The position numbers and the translations under genes are program-made. The notes below the pieces were generated by a model. It was given only the letters and a program-made list of their open reading frames with translations, was not told the origin of the DNA and searched no databases. Of a DNA stretch of 64,000 nt, positions 48,717 through 64,000 are shown piece after piece (within the stretch, counting starts at the first letter, position 1; every line of letters begins with the position of its first letter). Source of the stretch: Bradyrhizobium algeriense (GTDB lineage: Bacteria; Pseudomonadota; Alphaproteobacteria; Rhizobiales; Xanthobacteraceae); contig NZ_PYCN01000011.1 in NCBI RefSeq assembly GCF_003062295.1, forward strand, positions 1 through 64,000, in the 5' to 3' direction.

Positions 48717-49670
48717 ATGCCCGAGAAGGTCCTGATCTATTCGCGTTTTCCAAAAGCCCAGATGGAGCGTTTCGGCGAGCGTTTTGAGCTCCTGAACGCG
48801 GCCGGCAAGTCGCCCAATGAAGTGTTTTCCGCCGAACAGCTCGCAGACATTCGCGCGATGATCACGGCCGGCGGCACGCCGCTTCGCGGCGAGGCGATGG
48901 ACATGTTGCCGAAATTGAGCGCCATCGTCTGCTACGGCACCGGCTATGACGGCGTCGATCTGGCGGCTGCGGCGAAACGCAACATTGCGGTCGGCCACAG
49001 TCCGGGGGCGAATGCGGCATCCGTCGCCGACATCGCGGTAACCCTGATGCTGGCGGCCACGCGGCGACTGCTCGCGGCGGACGATTATGTGCGGGGCGGG
49101 AGTTGGGCGGCTGCAAAACCATCGCCGATGATGCGACCGCAGGCCGGGATGCTGGGCCGCAAAATCGGCGTCTACGGCATGGGTGAGATCGGCCGCAAGA
49201 TCGCGGCGCGCGTCGCGGCCTTCGAGACCGAGGTCGGCTATTTCAGCCGCAGCCAGCACGACGTGCCCTATCAATATTTTCCGACGCTCGATGGGCTGGC
49301 CGAATGGTGCAGCGTCCTGATGATCGCGGTGCGGGCGGGGGCGGATACCAATCACGCTGTCGATGCCGATATCCTGAAGAAGCTCGGCAAGGACGGTTAT
49401 GTCGTCAACATCTCGCGCGGCTCGGTGATCGACCAGCCGGCTTTGATCGCGGCGCTGACCGACCAGACCATCGCCGGGGCGGGCCTCGACGTGTATGCGA
49501 AGGAGCCGCATGCGCCTGACGCGCTGACGTCGCTGCCCAACGTCGTGCTCTCGCCGCATATCGGCGGCCATACGCTGGAGTCGCATGTCGCGATGCAGGA
49601 CTGCGTGCTGGCTAATCTCGACGCGTTCTTCGCCGGCAAGCCGCTGCCCTATACGGTGCCGCTCGGCTGA
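48717..49670 (+). CDS. D-isomer-specific 2-hydroxyacid dehydrogenase
   Basis: A 317-residue NAD(P)-dependent dehydrogenase of the GyaR/GhrB type. The dinucleotide motif GVYGMGEIGRKIAAR is near residue 152, and the catalytic trio is visible: Arg in NISRGSVIDQPAL, Glu in GLDVYAKEP and His in LSPHIGGHT. Such enzymes reduce glyoxylate, hydroxypyruvate or other 2-keto acids. It lies between two ribosomal operons, and its stop is only five bases from the stop of the convergent sigma-factor gene. Confidence 0.9.
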   Translation: MPEKVLIYSRFPKAQMERFGERFELLNAAGKSPNEVFSAEQLADIRAMITAGGTPLRGEAMDMLPKLSAIVCYGTGYDGVDLAAAAKRNIAVGHSPGANAASVADIAVTLMLAATRRLLAADDYVRGGSWAAAKPSPMMRPQAGMLGRKIGVYGMGEIGRKIAARVAAFETEVGYFSRSQHDVPYQYFPTLDGLAEWCSVLMIAVRAGADTNHAVDADILKKLGKDGYVVNISRGSVIDQPALIAALTDQTIAGAGLDVYAKEPHAPDALTSLPNVVLSPHIGGHTLESHVAMQDCVLANLDAFFAGKPLPYTVPLG

Positions 49671-49675
49671 TGGCT

Positions 49676-50578
49676 TCAGTGCATCCCGGCGCCCGGCAAA
49701 TGGCGCAGCTTGTCGGGATTTCGGACGATATAGATCGCGGCGATTTTCTCGCCGTCAATCGCCATGCTCATGGTGTTGTCGAGTTCGCCGTCCAGGTAGA
49801 GCAGGGCGCCGAAGGCGCCGTTGATCATGGCAGGCTCGATGCGCATGTCGTGGCCGGCGTTCTTGGCGGCAATACCGATGAAGAAGCGCGCGATCTTGTC
49901 GGCGCCGATGATCGGATTGCGCGCTGCCGTCTTGCGGCCACCGCCATCGGTGAGCGCCACGGCATCCTCTCGCAGCAGCGCGGCGAGTTGCGCAACGTTA
50001 CCGCTGGTAACCGCCTCGCCAAATGCCTGCAGCAGGCGGGCGTGATTGTCGGGTGCGCGCGCCGGGGCCGGGCGATTGTCGCGCACCGCGCGGCGGCCCC
50101 GCGAGGCCAGTTGCCGGCAGGCCGCCTCGGTGCGGTCGAGCATGGTGGCGATTTCGGGGAATGGCGTGTCGAAGACGTCGTGGAGCAGGAAGGCCGCGCG
50201 TTCCATCGGCGACAGCCGGTCCAGCGCCAGCAACAAGGCGAATGAGAGATCGTCGGCCAGTTCGGTGGCGGCGTCGGCTGACAGGCCTTCCGCGTCGAAC
50301 ACGGGCTCGGGGAGCCACGGGCCGACATAGATCTCCCGCTGCGCCTTCGCGCTCTTCAGGCGATCGAGACAAAGCCGGGTCACGACGGTGACGAGAAACG
50401 CCTCCGCGTTGTGCACGTCCCGCGCGCCGGCAAAGCGGAGGTAGGCATCCTGCACCACGTCTTCGGCGTCGCTACGGCTGCCGAGCATGCGATAGGCGAG
50501 CCCGAGCAGGCGCCCGCGATGGGGCGCCAGCGGGTCGTCATCATGCGGCCTGTTTGACGACATCGACATTGTGTCCAC
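49676..50578 (-). CDS. ECF41-type RNA polymerase sigma factor with SnoaL-like C-terminal domain
   Basis: A protein of about 300 residues. Regions 2 and 4 of an ECF sigma factor occupy residues about 18-190 (GLAYRMLGSRSDAEDVVQDAYLR; DVFDTPFPEIATMLDRTEAACRQ). A C-terminal SnoaL-like domain follows. Three marks of group ECF41 are present: WLPEP in the linker, DGGGR (for DGGGK) and NPDKL near the end. In ECF41 the extra domain regulates the sigma factor in place of an anti-sigma. Start is uncertain among Met codons at 50578, 50569 and 50563; all overlap the preceding CMD gene. The promoter at 51479-51505 fits autoregulation. Confidence 0.92.
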   Translation of the reverse strand: MDTMSMSSNRPHDDDPLAPHRGRLLGLAYRMLGSRSDAEDVVQDAYLRFAGARDVHNAEAFLVTVVTRLCLDRLKSAKAQREIYVGPWLPEPVFDAEGLSADAATELADDLSFALLLALDRLSPMERAAFLLHDVFDTPFPEIATMLDRTEAACRQLASRGRRAVRDNRPAPARAPDNHARLLQAFGEAVTSGNVAQLAALLREDAVALTDGGGRKTAARNPIIGADKIARFFIGIAAKNAGHDMRIEPAMINGAFGALLYLDGELDNTMSMAIDGEKIAAIYIVRNPDKLRHLPGAGMH

Positions 50579-51089
50579 TCACGGTGACACGCCGGCACTC
50601 CTTGGCGTAGCCGAGCCCCGCCTTCACCATCGGGAACATGCGGCCCATTTGCAGCGCCAGCGTCAGATCTATTACGCCTTTCTGGCCCCATTGGGCCCGG
50701 ACGGCGTCGCGAAACTCGTCCTCCGCCTCGGCGGCCCGGCGCACCACGGCGTCGGCGAACCGGAATCCAAGCGTCGTCGCCTCATTCATCGCCCGGGGAT
50801 CGCGGCGGAGAACCGCCTCGATCTGGTCCCTGGGCATGCCGGCTTCCAGCGCCATGTCGACGACCAGCTGCGTGCACGGACCACAATCCTCCGCGAGGGC
50901 GCCGACGATCTTGGCTGCGAAGCTCGCGTCGATCGGGACCGCTTCGCGGTGGGCGGCCGCCTTCATGAGGGGCGCGAACTTGAAGAAGGCGGCAGGGGAC
51001 ACGTTCAGCATCATTTCCATATAGCTGACGTCGTACCCGTAACGCTTGGCAAATGCGCGCAGCGTGCGGCGCGCGATCCAACTACGCAT
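50541..51089 (-). CDS. CMD/AhpD-like protein paired with the ECF41 sigma factor
   Basis: A 182-residue protein with the AhpD-type motif EDCGPCTQLVVDMALEAG (Cys pair CxxC near residue 70) and the following helical CMD fold. ECF41 sigma genes are usually next to genes for carboxymuconolactone decarboxylases, oxidoreductases or epimerases, which are their targets, so this pairing supports both calls. The CxxC suggests a redox or peroxidase-related role. Its stop overlaps the sigma-factor start, and its own start overlaps the end of the membrane-protein gene by eight bases. Confidence 0.9.
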   Translation of the reverse strand: MRSWIARRTLRAFAKRYGYDVSYMEMMLNVSPAAFFKFAPLMKAAAHREAVPIDASFAAKIVGALAEDCGPCTQLVVDMALEAGMPRDQIEAVLRRDPRAMNEATTLGFRFADAVVRRAAEAEDEFRDAVRAQWGQKGVIDLTLALQMGRMFPMVKAGLGYAKECRRVTVSGHNVDVVKQAA

Positions 51090-51459
51090 GATGCTCTCCT
51101 TGGCTGGGGAAGGCGGAATAGAGGGCGGCTGCCGACGGCAGCACGATGGCGAGGAGGTCGAAGGTGGGATGATGGGTGTGCCCGCCCGCCAACATCACCA
51201 GGTGGAGCAGGGCATGGGCGGTGAGAAAGCTGGCGCCCGCGACGGCCGCCGGCCAATACCGTGGCCGCCATGCCCGGGCGGCCAGCGCCAGGCCGGCCAC
51301 GAGGAACGCGACCCCGATGTCCTGAACGAAATGTGGGTTGAACGGGCCGGTGTCCGGCACCCCGGGTACGGTTTCGTACCAGAGGGGGCCAGTCACCAAC
51401 ATGGCCAGTCCGTTCAGAACCGTGGGTATCGCAAGAATTGCCGCCAACTGACGCCGCAT
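51082..51459 (-). CDS. small membrane protein, first gene of the ECF41 operon
   Basis: A 125-residue protein with about four hydrophobic segments (RRQLAAILAIPTVLNGLAML; FLVAGLALAARAW; PAAVAGASFLTAHALLHLVM; LLAIVLPSAAALYSAF). I do not know a named family. The start at 51459 is fixed by a perfect AGGAGG; the frame runs upstream without meaning. It is followed by the CMD/AhpD-like and ECF41 genes with overlapping ends, so the three form one operon read from the promoter at 51479-51505. It may be a DoxX-like or heme/redox membrane partner; this is a guess. Confidence 0.8.
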   Translation of the reverse strand: MRRQLAAILAIPTVLNGLAMLVTGPLWYETVPGVPDTGPFNPHFVQDIGVAFLVAGLALAARAWRPRYWPAAVAGASFLTAHALLHLVMLAGGHTHHPTFDLLAIVLPSAAALYSAFPSQGEHHA

Positions 51460-51478
51460 GGGAACCTCCTGCGGCCAA

Positions 51479-51505
51479 GACGAACCAGGAGCCCCCGGCG
51501 TGACA
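51479..51505 (-). promoter_or_regulatory. ECF41-type promoter
   Basis: On the minus strand TGTCACG (51505-51499) is followed by 16 bases and CGTC (51482-51479). The published ECF41 consensus is TGTCACA-N16-CGTC, so one base differs. It lies 20 bases before the start of the operon's first gene. This supports positive autoregulation of the operon by its own sigma factor. Confidence 0.8.
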
Positions 51506-52036
51506 GAATTCATCAAAGAATTTCCGCGATTCGGGACGAAAATCTTTGTTCCGGCCGGGCCGATGAACTGGTGTGAATTTTGCCCTTGGCAAGCCGGACA
51601 AGACTCGGTAAACAACCGCTTCCGGGCGTGCTGGCAGTTGCTGGCACGTCCGTGCGCGCATTCCGAAAACCCGACACGGTAGGAGATCATTCCTTTCAGG
51701 ACATCCGTATGGATTGCTCGAAAGGAAGGAAAACTCATCGCTTCGGTGGAGTGCGGCAGGGGTCTTTCGGCTTGCCGGATGGCCTCGATCCTGTCCGAGA
51801 CTGCAGGCGCTCAAGTTGAAATTTGTGCCGAAACGCAAGTTTCTTCAACGGCTTAATCTTACAGCCTGCATAGACGGGTGAAGACCGGATTTCGCTTCAA
51901 CGCTGCCTCGCGCGGCGTCATGGCTGATTTGGTTCGAACCTCGACACCCCGCGCCATCTGGTTCGGGAGGGCAGGCTTATCAATGTCGTCCTGCCCGGCG
52001 TGTCCTTGAGACTGGTGTCTAGAGGTCAGGTTTTGG

Positions 52037-52068
52037 GCGAGACGATGGGTGCAACCCGGCGGTCTCGC
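52037..52068 (+). promoter_or_regulatory. hairpin in the rplJ leader, candidate L10 autoregulation site
   Basis: GCGAGAC (52037-52043) pairs with GTCTCGC (52062-52068); inside, GGGT (52047-52050) pairs with ACCC (52054-52057). It lies 36 bases before the GTG of rplJ, where the L10(L12)4 complex binds the leader in other bacteria. The equivalence is inference. Confidence 0.45.
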
Positions 52069-52103
52069 TTCTTGCGAAGGCCGCCAACCGGAGAGAGCTT
52101 GCT

Positions 52104-52622
52104 GTGGAAAGAGCGGCAAAAAAGGACGCGGTTGAGGCGCTGAACGAGGTCTTCAAGACCACGAGCGTCGCAGTCGTCGCCCACTATTCCGGCCTCACCG
52201 TGGCCCAGATGCAGAAGCTGCGCATGCAGATGAAGCAGGCTGGTGCGTCGGTGAAGGTCTCGAAGAACCGTCTCGCCAAAATTGCTCTTGAAGGCACGGA
52301 TGTCGTTGCCATCGGCTCCCTGCTGAAGGGACCGACCGTGATCGCGACTTCAAACGATCCGGTAACGGCGCCGAAGGTTGCCATCGAATTTGCCAAGGCG
52401 AACGAAAAGTTCGTCATCCTCGGCGGCTCGATGGGTAAAACCGTCCTGGATGTGAACGGTGTGAAGGCGCTTGCCTCGCTGCCGTCACTCGATGAACTGC
52501 GCGGAAAGCTTGTCGGCCTCCTGGTGGCGCCGGCGACCAAGATCGCTCAGCTCTCGACTGCGCCCGCGGCCAAGCTCGCGCGCGTCGTCCAGGCCTATGC
52601 CTCAAAGAGCGAAGCGGCCTGA
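52104..52622 (+). CDS. rplJ: 50S ribosomal protein L10
   Basis: A 172-residue L10, base of the ribosomal stalk. The N-terminal RNA-binding part reads VERAAKKDAVEALNEVFKTT and VVAHYSGLTVAQMQKLRMQM; the C-terminal helix (LRGKLVGLLVAPATKIAQL and the following Ala-rich end) carries L7/L12 dimers. The start is GTG behind GGAGAGAG. It is followed after 52 bases by rplL. L10 normally represses its own leader. Confidence 0.97.
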   Translation: MERAAKKDAVEALNEVFKTTSVAVVAHYSGLTVAQMQKLRMQMKQAGASVKVSKNRLAKIALEGTDVVAIGSLLKGPTVIATSNDPVTAPKVAIEFAKANEKFVILGGSMGKTVLDVNGVKALASLPSLDELRGKLVGLLVAPATKIAQLSTAPAAKLARVVQAYASKSEAA

Positions 52623-52674
52623 CCCTTCGCAAATCAAACCTGGTTCGAACCAAACGTTTTAAGGAAATAGATCA

Positions 52675-53046
<372 letters not shown>

Positions 53047-53416
53047 GCGTACTACACAGAAAAGTGTGGGGATTCGCGGGGTTAGCCCCTCGAATCTCCA
53101 CGATTCCGCCCCATATCGGAGCGGCAGCAGGAAAAGGCGGTAGGCGGTGGGGACGGCAGGGTTCCTGGCGTAAGCCGTTGGGAGACAGTCAGATTTCGGG
53201 CTTTTTCAGTCCGTGAAGCGGCAAGTTGAGACGGGCGGGTGCAGTCATGCGCCCCGCGCGTCGTTTTGCGTTTTGAAGGTCTAAGGTGCGAATTCAGGAC
53301 TTAATTCCTGAAATTGAGCTTTGTTCCTTTTGAGCGATTCGAAATTCAACCCGGGGGCGATGGCAGTCGCGCTTCGGAAGGTTCGCCCACAAGGGCGACG
53401 AAAATGAGAGGCCACG
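53047..53416. other. rplL-rpoB intergenic region
   Basis: This 370-base gap holds the hairpin at 53066-53101 and no gene. In other bacteria this position contains an attenuator or processing site that lowers rpoBC expression relative to the ribosomal proteins. Confidence 0.6.
53066..53101 (+). terminator. attenuator-like hairpin between rplL and rpoB
   Basis: A 16-base stem (53066-53081 with 53086-53101) around TTAG, containing one G-T pair and one mismatch. No T-run follows, so it is more likely a partial terminator or RNase site than a full stop. Confidence 0.55.
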
Positions 53417-57535
<4,119 letters not shown>

Positions 57536-57689
57536 CGCTTAAAGATTCCATGTCCGGCCAGGAGCGCGAAGCATGTCTTCGCGCAGATCGGCCGGGCATT
57601 CGCGCTCCTCTCGGACGTTGGGCGGGGCGCGCACCAAAAAAGAATTTCGAATTTGCTGCCGGTGACGATCGGCACGCGAGGAGAAGACG

Positions 57690-61889
<4,200 letters not shown>

Positions 61890-61921
61890 GGGTTCCGTTC
61901 CACCTGGTTCCTATCAACAAC

Positions 61922-61956
61922 AAAAGCCGGCTGCGAAGCCGGCTTTTCCTTTTTTG
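61922..61956 (+). terminator. rho-independent terminator after rpoC
   Basis: AAAAGCCGGC (61922-61931) pairs with GCCGGCTTTT (61938-61947), followed by CCTTTTTT. It ends the rplJL-rpoBC unit. Confidence 0.93.
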
Positions 61957-62049
61957 ACGGCGCGACCCGTGCTTCACCCATAAGGGTGATACGTGCTACC
62001 AGCTCACGGTGTGCAGTCCGGCCATGTTGACGATCCCCTTCGATTCCCC

Positions 62050-63147
62050 ATGAACGCATCAATTGATCCAGAACGCCTGATCGATCGCATTTATGAGGCC
62101 GGACTCATCCCCTCGCTTTGGCCAGCCCTGCTTGGCGAACTCGGTGCGGCGGTCGGCGGCAATGGCGGTTTTCTGTTCGGCGTGCGGGATGGCTACACAA
62201 GCGCGGTCAATTCTGTCGAATATGACGCGCTCATGCCGGTTTTCCTGACAGAGGGATGGAGCGAACGCGATCCTAACCTGCCGCGCGCCATCGCGCTGAA
62301 TCGTGCAGGCTTCGTCACTGACTATGACCTCCTCTCGGAGGAGGAGATTGCGACCAACGAAGTCTACTGCAACTTTTACCGCAAACATGGCCTCGGCTAC
62401 CGGGCCGGGACGATCATTCCGATGCCGAGCGGCGATTCAATCGCGATTGTGCTGCCGCGGCATCAGGATCACGGCCCGGTGCCGCAACAGGTCGTCGATC
62501 TGCTGGATGGATTGCGGCCGCATCTGGCCCGGGCTTCCCTTGCAGCAAACCGCCTTGGCTTCGAGCGCGCACTTGCTCAGGTTGATGCATTGCAGGCGCT
62601 CGGCCTGCCGGGCGCGGTGCTGCGCGGGCCCGGCCGGGTGTTCGCGGCGAACGGCCTGTTCGATACGCTGATGCCTTCGCTGTTTCAGGATCGCGCCCAG
62701 CGCGTGATGATGACGGACGTTGCGGCGGATGCGCTGCTCGCCGAAGCGCTCGGTACGCTGCCTCTTGCCGGCAGCCGGACCGTGAAATCCATACCGGTCG
62801 CCGCGACGGTGGATCACGTGCCGATGGTGCTGCATGTCATCCCGGTACGCGGCGCCGCCCGCGATATCTTCACCCAGGCCACCGCGCTGCTGGTGGTGAC
62901 GCCGGTCGACCGCGCCGCGGTGCCGACCGCGGAAGTCCTGCAAGGCCTGTTCGACCTGACACCGGCGGAAGCGCGCGTGGCGCGAGGCATTGGCCAGGCC
63001 GAAACCGTTGATGCACTTGCCGACGCGACAGGCGTCAATCGGGAGACGGTGCGCAGCCAGCTCAAGGCCGTGCTGTCCAAGACCGGCCTGTCGCGCCAGC
63101 AGGAGCTGGTCAGCCTGCTGGCCGGCAAGGCGTTCCGTGGCGGTTAG
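62050..63147 (+). CDS. LuxR-type helix-turn-helix regulator
   Basis: A 365-residue regulator. The C-terminal 60 residues are a LuxR-like DNA-binding domain (LTPAEARVARGIGQAETVDA, then ATGVNRETVRSQLKAVLSKTG). The N-terminal 280 residues lack a recognisable autoinducer or receiver domain and look like a PAS/GAF-like sensing region seen in many rhizobial LuxR proteins. I take the ATG at 62050 (MNASIDPERLID); an upstream in-frame start at 61993 gives residues without similarity. Target genes are unknown. A terminator follows at 63234. Confidence 0.85.
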   Translation: MNASIDPERLIDRIYEAGLIPSLWPALLGELGAAVGGNGGFLFGVRDGYTSAVNSVEYDALMPVFLTEGWSERDPNLPRAIALNRAGFVTDYDLLSEEEIATNEVYCNFYRKHGLGYRAGTIIPMPSGDSIAIVLPRHQDHGPVPQQVVDLLDGLRPHLARASLAANRLGFERALAQVDALQALGLPGAVLRGPGRVFAANGLFDTLMPSLFQDRAQRVMMTDVAADALLAEALGTLPLAGSRTVKSIPVAATVDHVPMVLHVIPVRGAARDIFTQATALLVVTPVDRAAVPTAEVLQGLFDLTPAEARVARGIGQAETVDALADATGVNRETVRSQLKAVLSKTGLSRQQELVSLLAGKAFRGG

Positions 63148-63233
63148 ACAGCCGCGCCCAGGGCTGCGGAGGTGGACCCTCCGGGCGCCCGTGCCGACGG
63201 AATAGGGCTTCCGCAAGAATACGGTGCGAAGAC

Positions 63234-63260
63234 AAAAGGCCGGCACAAGCCGGCCATTTT
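63234..63260 (+). terminator. terminator after the LuxR-type gene
   Basis: GGCCGGC (63238-63244) pairs with GCCGGCC (63249-63255) around ACAA, preceded by AAAA and followed by ATTTTG; it may act in both directions. Confidence 0.8.
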
Positions 63261-63394
63261 GCTGCTTTCTTTCATTGCTGCGTTGCGAGGACCTGCTTTG
63301 TTCATCTTCCCTTCAGGGTGAAAAGCGATTTTGGTAATGTGGTTTAGACCGGCTGCTTCCCGAAGGCAGGGGGCCGGAGGGCGACGGAAAAGAC

Positions 63395-64000
63395 ATGTTG
63401 GATCTTGCAATCGTAGGCGGCGGCCCGGGTGGGCTGATGAGCGCGTGGTACTTGAAGAAAAAGCTCGGCGATCTCTGCCGCGTCACGATCTACGAGGCAT
63501 CCGACCGGGTCGGCGGCAAGATCGTCTCGCGGAAGTTCGATTCCGCGCCGGCGATGTATGAGGCCGGCGTCGCCGAAATCTACGATTATTCGATGACCGG
63601 CCCGGATCCGCTGCGGGAACTGATCCAGCATTTCGGCCTGCAGACGATACCGATGGACGCCGAGCAGGTGCACCTCGATGGCGAGCTGCTCAACGACGTG
63701 CCGGGCATGCGCCGCAAGTATGGCGAGAGGACCGCGGCTGCGATCGAGGCGTTCCGCAAGCGCTGCAGCGATATGGTATCGCCGATCGAGTATTATGAGG
63801 GCGTCGGCGCCCACGACAACGAGCATCCCTGGGCCTACATGACCTGCGAGGAAGTGCTGGACGAGGAGGTCGACGATCCGATCGCCAAGCGCTTCTTCAA
63901 GGTGATGGCACGTTCCGATATCGCGACCGAAAGCCACAATACCAACGGGCTGAACGCGCTGAAGAACTTCGTGATGGATGTCGACGGCTATATCGGCCTG
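63395..64000 (+). CDS. FAD-dependent oxidoreductase (amine-oxidase type), 5' part only
   Basis: The first 202 residues of a flavoprotein cut by the right window edge. The FAD-binding motif LAIVGGGPGGLMSAWYL begins at residue 4 and is followed by YEASDRVGGKIVSRKF, the usual second FAD contact of the flavin amine oxidase/protoporphyrinogen-oxidase fold. The rest (TGPDPLRELIQHFGLQTI) is less characteristic. The start at 63395 is clear from the motif position. The substrate cannot be told from this fragment. Confidence 0.85.
   Translation, partial: MLDLAIVGGGPGGLMSAWYLKKKLGDLCRVTIYEASDRVGGKIVSRKFDSAPAMYEAGVAEIYDYSMTGPDPLRELIQHFGLQTIPMDAEQVHLDGELLNDVPGMRRKYGERTAAAIEAFRKRCSDMVSPIEYYEGVGAHDNEHPWAYMTCEEVLDEEVDDPIAKRFFKVMARSDIATESHNTNGLNALKNFVMDVDGYIGL

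Larger units (their letters stand above)
51460..52103. other. intergenic region: ECF41 promoter and rplJ leader
   Basis: This 644-base gap contains the ECF41-type promoter at its left end and the leader of rplJL-rpoBC in its right half. No gene with family similarity is seen in it. Confidence 0.6.

Noticed and set aside
47287..48753. 488-codon minus-strand frame across rplK and rplA
   Set aside because: Shadow of two certain ribosomal protein genes.

Overview
The window looks like chromosomal DNA of an alphaproteobacterium of the Bradyrhizobium / Nitrobacteraceae type. The reasons are the high GC content, the many solute-binding proteins and CoA/SDR-type catabolic genes, RpoB and RpoC proteins of 1372 and 1399 residues, and two kinds of intergenic palindromic repeat that I associate with this group. 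No statement here rests on a database search; family names come from motifs read in the translations.

Layout. (1) 1-600: the 3' end of a possible IS transposase, then a YbaN-type membrane protein. (2) 775-15745: a large divergent catabolic locus. Twelve tightly packed minus-strand genes run from a 3-hydroxyisobutyrate-dehydrogenase-like enzyme (12943) down to a TctC-type binding protein (775). They include an MmgE/PrpD protein, a branched-chain-type ABC transporter with a fused permease-ATPase and two Tat-exported binding proteins, a carboxymuconolactone-decarboxylase (CMD) protein, two SDRs and a GntR regulator. A plus-strand arm (13119-15745) carries a second MmgE/PrpD, a second CMD and an MBL lactonase-like hydrolase. 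The shared promoter region holds a clean inverted repeat. (3) 15911-23835: mixed accessory genes: a second orphan TctC, an M20 peptidase, an MBL hydrolase with a duplicated N-terminus, an NDH-2-like flavoprotein, two AraC regulators and two gene remnants. (4) 24077-29211: two tandem, very unusual two-domain solute-binding proteins, each a LivK-type domain fused to a TAXI-type domain. Their C-terminal halves are almost identical in DNA, as expected after gene conversion. (5) 29449-40125: acyl-CoA and lipid-type metabolism: CaiB/BaiF, RidA, a TetR regulator divergent from an acyl-CoA dehydrogenase plus APH-type kinase pair (the split form of ACAD10/11), SDRs, a histidine phosphatase and a beta-lactamase-fold hydrolase.

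(6) 40289-45949: tRNA-Trp followed by a small island. A 35-bp copy of the tRNA 3' end lies at 45915-45949 with one mismatch. Between the two copies are a 1408-residue TIR - STAND NTPase - transmembrane - 14x WD40 protein and an exported Arg/Gly/Tyr-rich protein; no integrase is present. I regard this NLR-like protein as the leading candidate for an undescribed (possibly anti-phage) system. (7) 46001-61956: core genes secE-nusG-rplK-rplA, then rplJ-rplL-rpoB-rpoC. Between rplA and rplJ sit a 2-hydroxyacid dehydrogenase and an ECF41 sigma-factor module, whose operon carries a near-perfect ECF41-type promoter. (8) 62050-64000: a LuxR-type regulator and the start of an FAD-dependent oxidoreductase cut by the window edge.
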